64,000 nucleotides of DNA, from contig DATMRW010000005.1 of NCBI GenBank assembly GCA_035565775.1, forward strand, positions 45,553 through 109,552, given 5' to 3'. The DNA is from PRO6 sp035565775 (GTDB lineage Bacteria > Pseudomonadota > Alphaproteobacteria > Rhizobiales > Xanthobacteraceae). The notes below the pieces were generated by a model, which searched no databases, was not told where the DNA came from, and saw nothing but the letters and a program-made list of their open reading frames with translations. Shown piece by piece: positions 1 through 7,430 of this stretch. Position 1 is the stretch's first letter. Each line of letters begins with the position of its first letter. The translations under genes were made by a program, and so were the position numbers.

Positions 1-193
1 CGTGCGCCTTGATGATCTCTCTCGCCTTGGGGAGATACTCCTTGGCGTAACTTTCTGGATTGGTGACATCGATTTCACCAACGAAGAAAATCGGCGGTTG
101 GGCTTGGGCGTGCAACTCCTCTACGGCGATCCCACCCAGTGCCGCGCTTGCCAGCATCGCTAAGCCTAACCCTAGCCTGTACGGAGCTTTCAT
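1..193 (-). CDS. DUF1330-like exported protein, N-terminal part (cut by window edge)
   Basis: The first 64 codons of a minus-strand gene that runs off the left edge. The start is set by an ideal ribosome site (AAGGAGG, 7 nt before the ATG at 193). A hydrophobic N-terminus ending near LHAQAQ looks like a signal peptide. It is followed by PPIFFVGEIDVTNPESYAKE, which resembles the opening of DUF1330 (a small ferredoxin-like fold of unknown function). It is probably a host gene, and would then mark the chromosome just left of the prophage. The family call rests on about 35 mature residues. Confidence 0.7.
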   Translation of the reverse strand, partial: MKAPYRLGLGLAMLASAALGGIAVEELHAQAQPPIFFVGEIDVTNPESYAKEYLPKAREIIKAH

Positions 194-331
194 AGCCTTC
201 CTCCTTGGCTTACAACATGCAAAATAACCAGCAGCGTGAGCCTGGCCAAAGAGCAAGGCTGCTCCCGATCTGGGCACTCTGGCCCGATCTGTCGGATACG
301 TTTCGGTCCATACGAAAGCATGAGCGCGACC

Positions 332-340
332 GTCGGAGCG
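332..340. repeat. Candidate attL core
   Basis: The 9-mer GTCGGAGCG directly abuts the integrase stop codon (341-343) and is identical to 51500-51508, which covers the 3' end of tRNA-Pro. The position fits tyrosine-integrase attachment. The match is short and could be chance. No longer flanking identity was found. Confidence 0.45.
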
Positions 341-1645
341 CTAAGTCTCCCTATCCCTGTTTCGCTTCGCGACCCTCGCCTTCGCCACCCGGCGGCTGGT
401 CTCGATCGACGGAACGACGTAGTGACGTACCGTCGTCGAGATATCGGAGTGCTGCGCGTGCTTGGAGACGTCAACAATATCCGCGCCGGCGTCCTTGCCC
501 TCGGTCACACCGCCGTGCCTGGCGCGAGCATTCCAGACGGTAGCGGGGACGCCGGCCGCGTCCGCGACCTCCCGATAGATCTCCGAATAGAAGCGCCGTC
601 GAACAGGCTCTCCCGCAACCGGAGAGACTAGCGGCCCGCGGCGCTCTTCCTCCGGTACCGCTGCAAGCGCCAGTTGGAATAGCGGGTATTCCACCACGTC
701 GAAAACCGCGTCGGTGTCGTTCTTGGTGGTGCTCAGGTCGAGCACGCCAGTCGCGAAATCCTCAAAACGTAGGCCCGGCCGCCACGCCTTCTTGCCGAAG
801 ATCATCATCCCCGGCTCAACGGCGATCCGGTTGGCCGGCAACCAATAGCCGATCACGTCGATCTGCCGCAGGGTGAACTCGAACTGCGCAGCCACGCCGA
901 GCGCCACGGCACGCGCGCGGCGTGTCCCGAGCTCGAGGCCCTTCTTCACGATGGCCTCGGCGTGCTCATAGGTCATCGCAACCTTCTTGGCGCGCGGCGA
1001 AGCAGCCACGCTTTCGCTCCGGTCCTTCCGGAATTTCATCATGTTCAGGATTGGCGCAAGCGCCACACAGTCTGGCAGCCCGAGCTCGGCGCCATAACCT
1101 ACGTGAACGCGAAACACCTCCATTGCACCGCTCGCCCGCCGCTCCCGCGGCTGGCCGTCAGGCTTCTCCGGCTTGCGCAGCTCCCGGTACCAGCCGCGGA
1201 TGTCAGCCCCGACCAACGCCGAAACGCGGCGCTTACCCGCGAGCCGGGTCAGCGCCTTCCCCCAATCGCGATAGAGCTGCTGGGTGCTGAAACGGTTCTC
1301 GTGAAACGGCGATTCACGGTCGGTTTCGTAGCAACGGATCAACGACCCGACGGTACCATCGTAGATCGGCCGCCGGTCACGCTGGCCCATCGCCAGCCAA
1401 TCGAGCATTTCCTGCCAGTAGCGTGCGCAGCGATCGAACATCACTTCGACATCGACCAGCGAGTCTAGATTGCCGTGAAGCCTGATTGTTCGAGGCTGGA
1501 ATCCGCGCTTAATTGCGGCCGGCGACGCACACCAATATGCATGCCGATCTCCGCTACCTCTTTTGATGAGACGGAAACCGCGCGCCCTGCTTGGAATCTC
1601 GACCAGCATTCCACCCACTACGAGTGGCTGATGCTTCCTCGCCAT
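341..1645 (-). CDS. int: Phage tyrosine recombinase (integrase)
   Basis: 434-aa site-specific recombinase that would insert and excise the prophage. The start at 1645 (MARKHQP) is preferred to the upstream in-frame ATG because GGGAGA lies 6 nt ahead of it. The C-terminal third shows a degenerate catalytic region: ARARHGGVTEG occupies the HxxR-like box and KHAQHSDISTTVRHYV the H/W plus tyrosine box, with Y as the likely nucleophile. The N-terminus overlaps the upstream ORF by about 90 nt. It is the last gene of the leftward early operon, as int is in lambda, and its stop touches the presumed attL. The target is inferred to be the tRNA-Pro at 51.5 kb. Confidence 0.88.
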   Translation of the reverse strand: MARKHQPLVVGGMLVEIPSRARGFRLIKRGSGDRHAYWCASPAAIKRGFQPRTIRLHGNLDSLVDVEVMFDRCARYWQEMLDWLAMGQRDRRPIYDGTVGSLIRCYETDRESPFHENRFSTQQLYRDWGKALTRLAGKRRVSALVGADIRGWYRELRKPEKPDGQPRERRASGAMEVFRVHVGYGAELGLPDCVALAPILNMMKFRKDRSESVAASPRAKKVAMTYEHAEAIVKKGLELGTRRARAVALGVAAQFEFTLRQIDVIGYWLPANRIAVEPGMMIFGKKAWRPGLRFEDFATGVLDLSTTKNDTDAVFDVVEYPLFQLALAAVPEEERRGPLVSPVAGEPVRRRFYSEIYREVADAAGVPATVWNARARHGGVTEGKDAGADIVDVSKHAQHSDISTTVRHYVVPSIETSRRVAKARVAKRNRDRET

Positions 1646-1943
1646 CGAAGTTCTCCCGACCGTCGGGCTTGAATGGCACGACGCGAACCCTGTCCGAAAT
1701 CTTAGTCTTTCCGATGGCCACCGGGTCGGCGCCACCGGGCAGCATCAACCCATGCCGCGCGCGAAAATACTCAACAACGGCCGGCCAGAAGCGCCCGCCC
1801 ATCAGAACGTCGATCCGGGGGAACCCCTCTTTGTCCTCGAGATACCGAGCCTTGTCCGGCCACTCGCGCGCTCTCTTTGGTCCCATAACCTGCCGGGCGA
1901 TGGTGTCCTCGTCCGGGTAAAGCGGGATCTTGTCTCTGCTCAT
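1554..1943 (-). CDS. Small early protein upstream of integrase; possible excisionase/directionality factor
   Basis: 129 aa, starting at MSRDKIPLYPDEDTIARQVMG. The central part (TIARQVMGPKRAREW ... GGRFWPAVVEYF) reads like a small winged-helix or AlpA-type DNA-binding domain. That type often precedes integrases in alphaproteobacterial prophages. It overlaps the 5' end of int by 92 nt, so translation is probably coupled. A role as recombination directionality factor is inferred from position and fold impression only. The ribosome site is weak (GGGG upstream). Confidence 0.65.
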   Translation of the reverse strand: MSRDKIPLYPDEDTIARQVMGPKRAREWPDKARYLEDKEGFPRIDVLMGGRFWPAVVEYFRARHGLMLPGGADPVAIGKTKISDRVRVVPFKPDGRENFDGEEASATRSGWNAGRDSKQGARFPSHQKR

Positions 1944-1983
1944 CGACCAACCCCATTCACGGCTCCGGGCCGGTTCAGCGAAC

Positions 1984-2121
1984 TCATGGCAGCAGCTCCC
2001 CACTTCCGATCACAGCCCAGATCGTGATTGCCGCGATCGACAACGCGGCCGCCACGATGCCAATGAGCACCGGAACCGACACTGCAACGATCTCGGTTGC
2101 GTTGGATTCGTCGCGGCTCAT
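1984..2121 (-). CDS. Small single-span membrane protein (45 aa)
   Basis: The ATG at 2121 overlaps the stop of the upstream gene (ATGA), so it is translationally coupled. A polar N-terminus (MSRDESNATE) is followed by about 30 hydrophobic residues (IVAVSVPVLIGIVAAALSIA and onward), then a short polar tail. Function unknown. The coupling and clear membrane span argue that it is real. Confidence 0.6.
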   Translation of the reverse strand: MSRDESNATEIVAVSVPVLIGIVAAALSIAAITIWAVIGSGELLP

Positions 2122-2414
2122 GCGCTCGCTCCGATCTCTGGCCGAACGTTTCCGAGCTCAATGACCCGGTTGGGAGACCGCTGGTTGGATTCCAGCACCT
2201 TGCCGAGCCAGTCGTGCAGCATCTCCAGTTCGTCGATGGTGAAGGCCCGCACCGCGTCTTCGCCAGCGCCGCTGACGCCGATCTGCACGATGCGCGCGTC
2301 GGTCCGCCCGGCGTAGTGACGAACGCCCATCTCGAAACGCGGATCTTGCGCGCAGCTCTCAAACACGAGCGGCTTTGTGGCTTTGAGCTCGCCGTTGAGC
2401 TGGATGATCGTCAT
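2118..2414 (-). CDS. Phage early protein of unknown function (98 aa)
   Basis: Starts at MTIIQLNGELKATKP with a textbook AAAGGAGG site 7 nt upstream. This start is much later than the longest possible ORF. The sequence is mixed alpha/beta without catalytic motifs I recognise, and the C-terminus is mostly charged (NRVIELGNVRPEIGASA). It is chained by 4-nt overlaps to both neighbours in the leftward operon, between the NinB/DUF1367-like gene and the small membrane protein. Confidence 0.7.
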   Translation of the reverse strand: MTIIQLNGELKATKPLVFESCAQDPRFEMGVRHYAGRTDARIVQIGVSGAGEDAVRAFTIDELEMLHDWLGKVLESNQRSPNRVIELGNVRPEIGASA

Positions 2415-2878
2415 GCAACCCTCCTTTCGCGCCAAAGCGCGTCGTAAGAAACGCCAAGCATGTTCTCGATCTCGTGGATCAAGTCGGTTCGCGGCAGGCG
2501 TGGGATGATCTCGGTGACGATCACGTCGATAGCGGCATCGAGAAAGGTCTTGAAGTCGTGATCGTCCATGCGCTCGAACGAGGTCGACGCCACCCGAGTG
2601 ATCATCTTGCCGTTGTGGAATTCGATCTGCTCGACGTAGCCGAGCCGCACTTTGAGGAAGAAGTGCAGGCCCTCCGACCCGTGATAGTGCTCTGAGTTCT
2701 CGACCACTTTCCCAAGCAGCGCCCAATAGAAACGGTTCTGAAGAATCGAGCGCGCGCTGGCCGACGTGAGCCGCGCGACGAACGGCTTCTGCGGGAGCCC
2801 GCTGATCAGCTCCTGATCGCCAGCCGTCACCGGCACGAGACGAAGGTTTTCGGGGCGGATGAGAAGCTGAACAGCCAT
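2411..2878 (-). CDS. NinB/DUF1367-like recombination-accessory protein
   Basis: 155 aa. The segment SARSILQNRFYWALLGKVVE followed by LKVRLGYVEQIEFHNG and DFKTFLDAAIDVIVTEIIP has the layout of the phage NinB and DUF1367 families. These families are associated with recombination and accessory functions in lambdoid early regions. The ATG at 2878 overlaps the stop of the DUF968-like gene; a GTG one codon earlier is an alternative start. Family placement is from pattern recognition and is moderate. It sits with RecT-like and HNH-like genes, which supports a role in DNA recombination. Confidence 0.6.
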   Translation of the reverse strand: MAVQLLIRPENLRLVPVTAGDQELISGLPQKPFVARLTSASARSILQNRFYWALLGKVVENSEHYHGSEGLHFFLKVRLGYVEQIEFHNGKMITRVASTSFERMDDHDFKTFLDAAIDVIVTEIIPRLPRTDLIHEIENMLGVSYDALWRERRVA

Positions 2879-3324
2879 CACTCCCCCACCGTCGCCATGG
2901 TGTGGAACAGGTAGACGACGCTGCGCATGTGCTCGACGTTCGGCGAGGCGTCGTAGAGCGCCATGCAGGCTTTCAGCGGTTCAACGCCGATCCGGTTCCA
3001 GAAGGCGATTTCCGCGCCCTTGTGCTGCGCGTCCGGCGCGTCGGTGTGACACTGCGGGCAAAGCGGCAAGGTCCATGCGTCATCGGGCTTGGTCTGCATG
3101 CCAGTCTGCGGCTTGCCAGTCTCGGCACACGCGAAGCGGACATGGGCAGCCACCCCCGCCGGATCGCGCCGGCAGCCGGGATTGATGCAGGGACACTGCC
3201 GGATGGCGTCAAGGTGCTCGTTGTCACGGACGCGCGCGACCTTCGCCGGTTTGGCGCGTTTCGTGCGCGTCGCGCCCTTGAGCAGCGAGCCGACTGGAGC
3301 GATGTTGGCGAAGCGTGCGGCCAT
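2878..3324 (-). CDS. DUF968-like HNH/zinc protein (NinG-type neighbourhood)
   Basis: 148 aa with a basic N-terminus (about residues 1-40). A Cys/His cluster follows: CPCINPGC, HVRFAC, then a KPDDAWTLPLCPQCH block and H-K-G-AEIAFW. The K-P-D-D-x-W-x-x-P-L-C-x-x-C-H stretch is typical of phage DUF968/HNH-type proteins that replace NinG/RusA-like nucleases. Nuclease activity is inferred from the family. The gene lies directly downstream of the RecT-like gene and overlaps the next gene by one base. Confidence 0.7.
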   Translation of the reverse strand: MAARFANIAPVGSLLKGATRTKRAKPAKVARVRDNEHLDAIRQCPCINPGCRRDPAGVAAHVRFACAETGKPQTGMQTKPDDAWTLPLCPQCHTDAPDAQHKGAEIAFWNRIGVEPLKACMALYDASPNVEHMRSVVYLFHTMATVGE

Positions 3325-3325
3325 A

Positions 3326-4660
3326 TCACACGCCCTCCCCGCCTTCGGCTTCGCTGATCCGCTCGAAGGTTTCCATGATCATCGAGTGCGCGCGGGCAAA
3401 GGCATCGCGAGCGATCTTGCCCTTGTGGGGCGTGACGCGCTTCTGCTGGATCTCGGTCAGCTCTTCCAAGCCCTCGCAGCCGGCCAGCTCGTCGGAAAGC
3501 CCCTGCAACCATTCCTCAACGTTGAATTCGTCGGCCGGGGCTTGGACCGGCTTCGTCCGGCGCAGCGACGCCGGAATGTCGAGGCCATCGTCGGTAGACT
3601 TCGGGGCCGGTTTATCGCCCGGGAAGTCGTCGACAACGGCCGTCGTTGCCTGCTGGGCCGTATGCTGGCCGACGGCGTTCACCTCCTGCGCAGTCGGCGC
3701 AGTGGTTTCTGCCCCCGTCTCTGCGGTCGGCTCTTCGTCCGGCGGCAGCGGAGGCCCATCATCGGACGAGGTTTGCGCGCTGGCGGCCGCCTCTGCGACC
3801 ACCTGCTCCTCGACGACGGCCTCATCGGTCCATTCGACCGTCTCGTTTTCCGGCACCTTGACCTCGACCAGGTCCTCGACCGGCCCGGAGACAGGAACGA
3901 CATTGATTGCCTCTTGCGGCTGATGCGCGATCTGCTCAACCGGCGGCGGCGCCGGCGGTTGGTCAGACGGGACAATCGAGGGCGAGAACCGCGCGCGATG
4001 GGCGGCGTTCAGATCCTCCATCTCGTCGTCGGAGTAGACGCCGAGAATTAGGCCGGGCGAGTGAATTCGCGACCATTCGCGCGCGCCGCGGTAGCGCAGC
4101 ATCCGTGGGTGGCCACCGCGGGCATTCCACGGCGAGCCCCGCCCCTCGGTTTTCCACTCGCCTACCGTTCCTTCCGCGACTTTCGGCTTGCCCTTGGAAT
4201 CTAAAACAGGCTTGCCGTCCCGCGTCGCGCTGACGACGACCTTCATGCTGTCGCCGGTGCCTTCGATCTCGTATTCCAACTCGAAACCGAGTTTCCCTTC
4301 GATCACAGCCGCGATCAGCTTGCCCTCGTAGCAGAGCTTGCCGTGAACGACGGACACGCACTGCGCCACCGCAAACGGATCCATGTTCCAGCGAACAGCC
4401 TGGTTGACCACAAGGAAGCAATTCGCGGTCACGCGCTCGATCGGCAGGTAGACCTTATCTCCCTTCTCGTCCTTCTCCGTGCAAAGCGCGTCGGGGATCA
4501 GGTTGGAGTGCGCCATCACGTTCGCGATGCGCTGCATGTGCTCGAAGCGAGCCGTATCAAGCACTGCAATCGGATCGCTCACCACGCGGATCTCCGGTGG
4601 CTTGCGAACCTGAATTGCTGTGACAGGTTGATCAGGGGCGATAGCAACTGCGGTGTTCAT
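3326..4660 (-). CDS. RecT-like single-strand annealing protein with long acidic tail
   Basis: 444 aa, start at MNTAVAIAPDQ fixed by AGGAGATCACC before the ATG. Residues about 35-230 look like a phage RecT/Bet-type annealing domain. The diagnostic stretches are NCFLVVNQAVRWNMDPFAVA, GKLCYEGKLIAAVIEGKLG and MLRYRGAREWSRIHSPGLIL. Residues about 245-400 form a Pro/Glu/Asp/Ala-rich, probably disordered extension. A short helical C-terminus follows (VEEWLQGLSDELAGCEGL). Such proteins anneal DNA strands in phage recombination. No lambda-exo or YqaJ-type exonuclease partner is visible next to it. The tail is longer than usual for the family. Confidence 0.72.
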   Translation of the reverse strand: MNTAVAIAPDQPVTAIQVRKPPEIRVVSDPIAVLDTARFEHMQRIANVMAHSNLIPDALCTEKDEKGDKVYLPIERVTANCFLVVNQAVRWNMDPFAVAQCVSVVHGKLCYEGKLIAAVIEGKLGFELEYEIEGTGDSMKVVVSATRDGKPVLDSKGKPKVAEGTVGEWKTEGRGSPWNARGGHPRMLRYRGAREWSRIHSPGLILGVYSDDEMEDLNAAHRARFSPSIVPSDQPPAPPPVEQIAHQPQEAINVVPVSGPVEDLVEVKVPENETVEWTDEAVVEEQVVAEAAASAQTSSDDGPPLPPDEEPTAETGAETTAPTAQEVNAVGQHTAQQATTAVVDDFPGDKPAPKSTDDGLDIPASLRRTKPVQAPADEFNVEEWLQGLSDELAGCEGLEELTEIQQKRVTPHKGKIARDAFARAHSMIMETFERISEAEGGEGV

Positions 4661-4700
4661 GGTGATCTCCTGATGGCAAGAGCGTTCGCGCGGCCGATCG

Positions 4701-5603
4701 TCAGGCGGCGCGCTTCTCTTCAACGATTTCGCACCCCGGCAACGCGATCTTCGACTTCGCTGCCTTGTCCGCGATGCTCTGCAAAAGTGCGTTCAGTTCG
4801 GGATGGTCGCGCAGGCTCTCAAGCAGCTTGTCGCGGTCGACAATCTTCGCGGTCTGATAGGTCCGCAGGCCGGTGCTGCGTTTGCTCGAGCCTGCAACAA
4901 CGCGAGTCTGCGGGACTTCCTCGACGGGCTTGCCGGTCTGGATCGCGGCGATCTGCGCCGCGCGCGCCTCATCGTCCTTCTTTCTAAGGAACGGCGTGAC
5001 GACGATGGATTTCAGCCGCTTCTTGAGATCGTCGGCCCGGTCGCGCAGCACGAACCATTTGGTGTCGACTGCCCTGCCCGCCTCAAGGTGCGGCTGCTTC
5101 TCGACCTTGTGCAGATTGACGATCTTGGTTTGCAGCTCGCCAAAGGTATTCGCCAGGTCGGACGCCTGATTGGCGCTGTCCTCGGAGCCGGCGGCGCCCG
5201 CCTTGATCATCCGCTCGGCCTCGCGAGCAAGATCCTCGATCCGATCGCGGATTGCGTCGATGTCGTCATCGACCGGCGCGGAGTTGTGACCAATCACAGC
5301 GTCATTGAGATCGGGCCACTGCTGGCCTTCGTTCACCACCGCGAAGTAAATCTTGTCCGTCACGGGGTTTCGGGAGACGTAGGGCCAGATCTCGCGCGCC
5401 CGCAGGTCTTCGACCGGCTGGCCATCGACGCGGCAATGGAGAACGCCGTCCTTGTACCAATAGGCGACGGGCTGAAACGTCACCTCGCCGGTCTGCTTGT
5501 TCCTCCGCTTGCCGCGATAGAAACCCGTCATCGGCTCGTCGGCGTTGATCGGACCGAAAACCCCCTTCAGCGCGTTGCGCCACCACGTGTATTCTGTGCT
5601 CAT
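4701..5603 (-). CDS. Phage early coiled-coil protein of unknown function
   Basis: 300 aa, start at MSTEYTWWRNALKG chosen because AGGAGAAGTCAG precedes the ATG; the ORF extends 122 codons upstream without support. The N-terminal 90 residues contain repeated aromatic motifs (YWYKDGVLHCRVDGQPV, IWPYVSRNPV). The middle (about 110-230) is charged and helical, probably coiled coil. The C-terminus is a small globular part (CEIVEEKRAA end). Proteins of this layout are frequent next to RecT in rhizobial prophages, but I know no assigned function. It overlaps the upstream gene by 4 nt. Confidence 0.75.
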   Translation of the reverse strand: MSTEYTWWRNALKGVFGPINADEPMTGFYRGKRRNKQTGEVTFQPVAYWYKDGVLHCRVDGQPVEDLRAREIWPYVSRNPVTDKIYFAVVNEGQQWPDLNDAVIGHNSAPVDDDIDAIRDRIEDLAREAERMIKAGAAGSEDSANQASDLANTFGELQTKIVNLHKVEKQPHLEAGRAVDTKWFVLRDRADDLKKRLKSIVVTPFLRKKDDEARAAQIAAIQTGKPVEEVPQTRVVAGSSKRSTGLRTYQTAKIVDRDKLLESLRDHPELNALLQSIADKAAKSKIALPGCEIVEEKRAA

Positions 5604-5821
5604 CTGACTTCTCCTAGGTTTGTGAAAAGCGTGGTGCAGCCCGACGCCCTGTCCTGGACGAACAGCCGCTTGCCGTACTGGCGCGCGCGATCGAACGCCG
5701 TCTCGGGATCGACACCCGCGCGACGCTCGGCGGCGTAGAAATGTTGGATTGCGTTCTCGCGCTGCTGGGAGCGGCTGAGATCGAACGTTGTGCTGGAAGA
5801 GCACTGAGCGGACACGGCCAT
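5600..5821 (-). CDS. Small phage early protein (73 aa), unknown
   Basis: Starts at MAVSAQCSSSTTFDLS. Mostly helical and polar (RENAIQHFYAAERRAGVDPETAFDRARQYG), ending in FTNLGEVR. The stop overlaps the start of the next leftward gene (ATGA), placing it firmly in the operon. No family recognised. Confidence 0.65.
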   Translation of the reverse strand: MAVSAQCSSSTTFDLSRSQQRENAIQHFYAAERRAGVDPETAFDRARQYGKRLFVQDRASGCTTLFTNLGEVR

Positions 5822-5823
5822 GC

Positions 5824-6099
5824 TCAGAACTCCGGCCGCAACGAAAACGGCTTCTTCGAGCCGTAGGCGTGGATCGTGACGTGGATGGTGAGATCGGGCA
5901 GACCGTGGCGCTCGCGCCACTGGCACTGCATGATGAATGCCCGGTCCCGTGCCCAGCGCAGTCCGTCACGCACCCAGCTCGTGGGCGGGTTCATCGCGCC
6001 GTAATCGCGCACCGCGCGCGCCAGACCGACCGCCTTGACGGCGGTCCAGTCGATCTGCCCGGTTTCCTGATTCAGAAGATCATTTGGCGAACAACGCAT
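5824..6099 (-). CDS. First gene of the leftward early operon (91 aa), unknown
   Basis: Begins MRCSPNDLLNQETGQIDW with a GGAG site 9 nt upstream, and ends about 3 nt before the next gene. Basic, with Trp-rich helices (SWVRDGLRWARDRAFIMQCQW). It is the first gene after the predicted PL promoter and operators, so it should be expressed immediately upon induction. Function unknown. Confidence 0.65.
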   Translation of the reverse strand: MRCSPNDLLNQETGQIDWTAVKAVGLARAVRDYGAMNPPTSWVRDGLRWARDRAFIMQCQWRERHGLPDLTIHVTIHAYGSKKPFSLRPEF

Positions 6100-6120
6100 G
6101 ACCCGCTCCCGTCTGGTGAC

Positions 6121-6156
6121 GAGAGCAACTAAAGCATGGCTTTAGTTTACGGTCAA
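6121..6156 (-). promoter_or_regulatory. Predicted leftward early promoter PL
   Basis: On the minus strand TTGACC (6156-6151) and TTTAGT (6133-6128) are separated by 17 nt, with a start near 6121. The -10 lies in operator OLa and the -35 in operator OLb, so repressor binding would block RNA polymerase. It drives the operon from 6099 to 341. Confidence 0.6.
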
Positions 6157-6192
6157 GTGACGCTTGATATTTCCATCAAGCAACGTTTGCCT
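6128..6192. promoter_or_regulatory. Left operator cluster OL (three sites)
   Basis: Three 19-bp dyads built as AAGC-NNN-GCTT are spaced exactly 23 bp apart. The AAGC-position starts are 6132, 6155 and 6178. OLa (6128-6146, ACTAAAGCATGGCTTTAGT) is a perfect palindrome around ATG. OLb (6151-6169) and OLc (6174-6192) each have one core mismatch. OLa matches the cro-proximal operator at 7453-7471 in 17 of 19 positions, so the same repressor should bind both clusters. Confidence 0.72.
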
Positions 6193-6193
6193 T

Positions 6194-6391
6194 TTAACTG
6201 ATGGCATACCATGCGATCAGAAACAGCCATGGCATCGCAGCTAACAGCAGCCCTACGCCCACGGAGCCGGCGACGGTCGGCTTCTCGCTGCCGAACACGT
6301 ACTTGAGAACAACGAAGCCGAGGCCGAATGCCGCTATCAGAAACGCGCCGGAACCGGCCCCGACCACGATAGTTTGCAAGATATCCGACAT
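6194..6391 (-). CDS. Small two-span membrane protein in the rex position
   Basis: 65 aa with two hydrophobic spans (about residues 6-30 and 42-63) separated by a short polar loop (FGSEKPTVAGS). It lies downstream of cI and the exported-protein gene in the same direction, and just before OL. It should therefore be made in the lysogen from the cI transcript. The ribosome site is weak (GGCGGG). A superinfection-exclusion or envelope function is a guess from position by analogy with lambda rexB. Confidence 0.6.
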   Translation of the reverse strand: MSDILQTIVVGAGSGAFLIAAFGLGFVVLKYVFGSEKPTVAGSVGVGLLLAAMPWLFLIAWYAIS

Positions 6392-6407
6392 TCAGCCCGC
6401 CATGCCT

Positions 6408-6689
6408 TCAACGAATAAGGGTTACAGCGATCGTCTCGCGATCATCAATATTCACGATCTCCTGGTCGTCACAGACCAGAATGTCCGCACCCGGCATCCA
6501 AGTTGCCGCGACAGCCTCATCGCCCGCATCGACGCGAAACGTCCCGCTGGTGGCCGTCACCACAACCTTCCCATCGGCGCCGATATAGTCGACGCTATCC
6601 TCATCACACGCCAGTCCGGCAGTTGCGGTAAGGGAAAGGCAGGCCGCGAGGAAGCTAAGCAGCCCCCTCACCTTGGCGCCCACGGTCAT
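6408..6689 (-). CDS. Small exported protein co-transcribed with cI (candidate lysogenic conversion gene)
   Basis: 93 aa whose ATG overlaps the cI stop (ATGA). Residues 1-27 form a signal peptide (basic start, hydrophobic LLSFLAACLSL, then TATAGLA before CDEDS). The mature part of about 66 residues is beta-rich and acidic with two cysteines (CDED and VCDDQE), which could form a disulfide in the periplasm. A canonical lipobox is not present. Coupling to cI means expression during lysogeny, which is typical of morons or exclusion genes. No family recognised. Confidence 0.7.
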   Translation of the reverse strand: MTVGAKVRGLLSFLAACLSLTATAGLACDEDSVDYIGADGKVVVTATSGTFRVDAGDEAVAATWMPGADILVCDDQEIVNIDDRETIAVTLIR

Positions 6690-7396
6690 CCACGCCTCAC
6701 ATCGGAGACTTTTGCGGCCCAGGCGATTCGGACGCCCAAAATCGGCTCTTCCTTCTCTGCATTCGAGAGCAGATCAAAAAGGCCACGAGTGCGGCTACGC
6801 GCGACCTTTTTGACAAGGACGCGCTCATCCTCAAGGCCGACGACACACAGTTCGCCGATCAGATCGTCCGTGATCGGGCAGCGAACATCATCGTAGGTGA
6901 CGTGCCATCCTTGGAAAAACTTGCCGAGACTGGTGCCGACAATTCGCACCGCAACGGTTTGGTCGGTATCTCGCTCGGTAGGCTCGATAGTCTCAAAATC
7001 ATTTAAGTTCGACACAGCGTAATAGTGGGCCTCCCCGCCCGCCAGGACATACCCCTTCACCGGGATTTTCCTTTTTGGTTCTGGCTCAATCATTTGAGCG
7101 ACATCTTCAGAGCGAATATCAGGCTCGTGCCCGATGCTCGCGGCGACGTCCTCCGACCGCAACTCCTCACCTGGAGCCGCTGCCTCATGGACCTCGCGGC
7201 CATCCAGCAGCCAATCCACGGTGACACCGTAGAGTTTAGCGACGATGCTAAGCTTGTCGTGCTCCGGCTTCGCCTCGCCGCGCTCCCAACCAGACACAGC
7301 TTGAGCGGTCACGCCAATGCGCTCCGCAACTGCGGCTTGTGTGAGCTTCGGCCGAACGGCCCTTCTAGCCTCTCTGAGGCGATCTTTGAATGTCAT
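6686..7396 (-). CDS. cI: CI-type phage repressor (HTH plus S24 LexA-like domain)
   Basis: 236 aa from the ATG at 7396; the longer ORF upstream lacks support. Residues 1-70 form an HTH_XRE domain (LTQAAVAERIGVTAQAVSGWERG). A linker contains a repeated RSEDVA motif. The C-terminal S24 domain has a candidate self-cleavage site in VLAGGEAHYY, a catalytic serine in GTSLGKFFQG and a lysine in VLVKKVAR, so RecA-dependent self-cleavage is likely. No Shine-Dalgarno sequence is visible. The predicted PRM places the transcript start on the ATG, so the mRNA may be leaderless as for lambda cI. Operator sites begin 9 bp upstream, consistent with autoregulation. Confidence 0.88.
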   Translation of the reverse strand: MTFKDRLREARRAVRPKLTQAAVAERIGVTAQAVSGWERGEAKPEHDKLSIVAKLYGVTVDWLLDGREVHEAAAPGEELRSEDVAASIGHEPDIRSEDVAQMIEPEPKRKIPVKGYVLAGGEAHYYAVSNLNDFETIEPTERDTDQTVAVRIVGTSLGKFFQGWHVTYDDVRCPITDDLIGELCVVGLEDERVLVKKVARSRTRGLFDLLSNAEKEEPILGVRIAWAAKVSDVRRG

Positions 7397-7430
7397 TTCA
7401 ATAACATAAAGCACCTCTTGACTAAGTAAA
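7396..7430 (-). promoter_or_regulatory. Predicted repressor-maintenance promoter PRM
   Basis: Minus strand TTTACT (7430-7425), 16-nt spacer, TATGTT (7408-7403). A start about 7 nt on would fall on the cI ATG. The -10 overlaps the edge of OR site 1 and the -35 lies between sites 1 and 2. Confidence 0.5.

Noticed and set aside
194..331. A copy of the tRNA-Pro 3' half at the left end of the prophage
   Set aside because: Looked for directly; only the 9-mer at 332-340 matches, so no extended tRNA duplication can be claimed.
1646..1735. Longer integrase start
   Set aside because: The extra 30 codons overlap the preceding gene and lack a ribosome site; GGGAGA points to the ATG at 1645.
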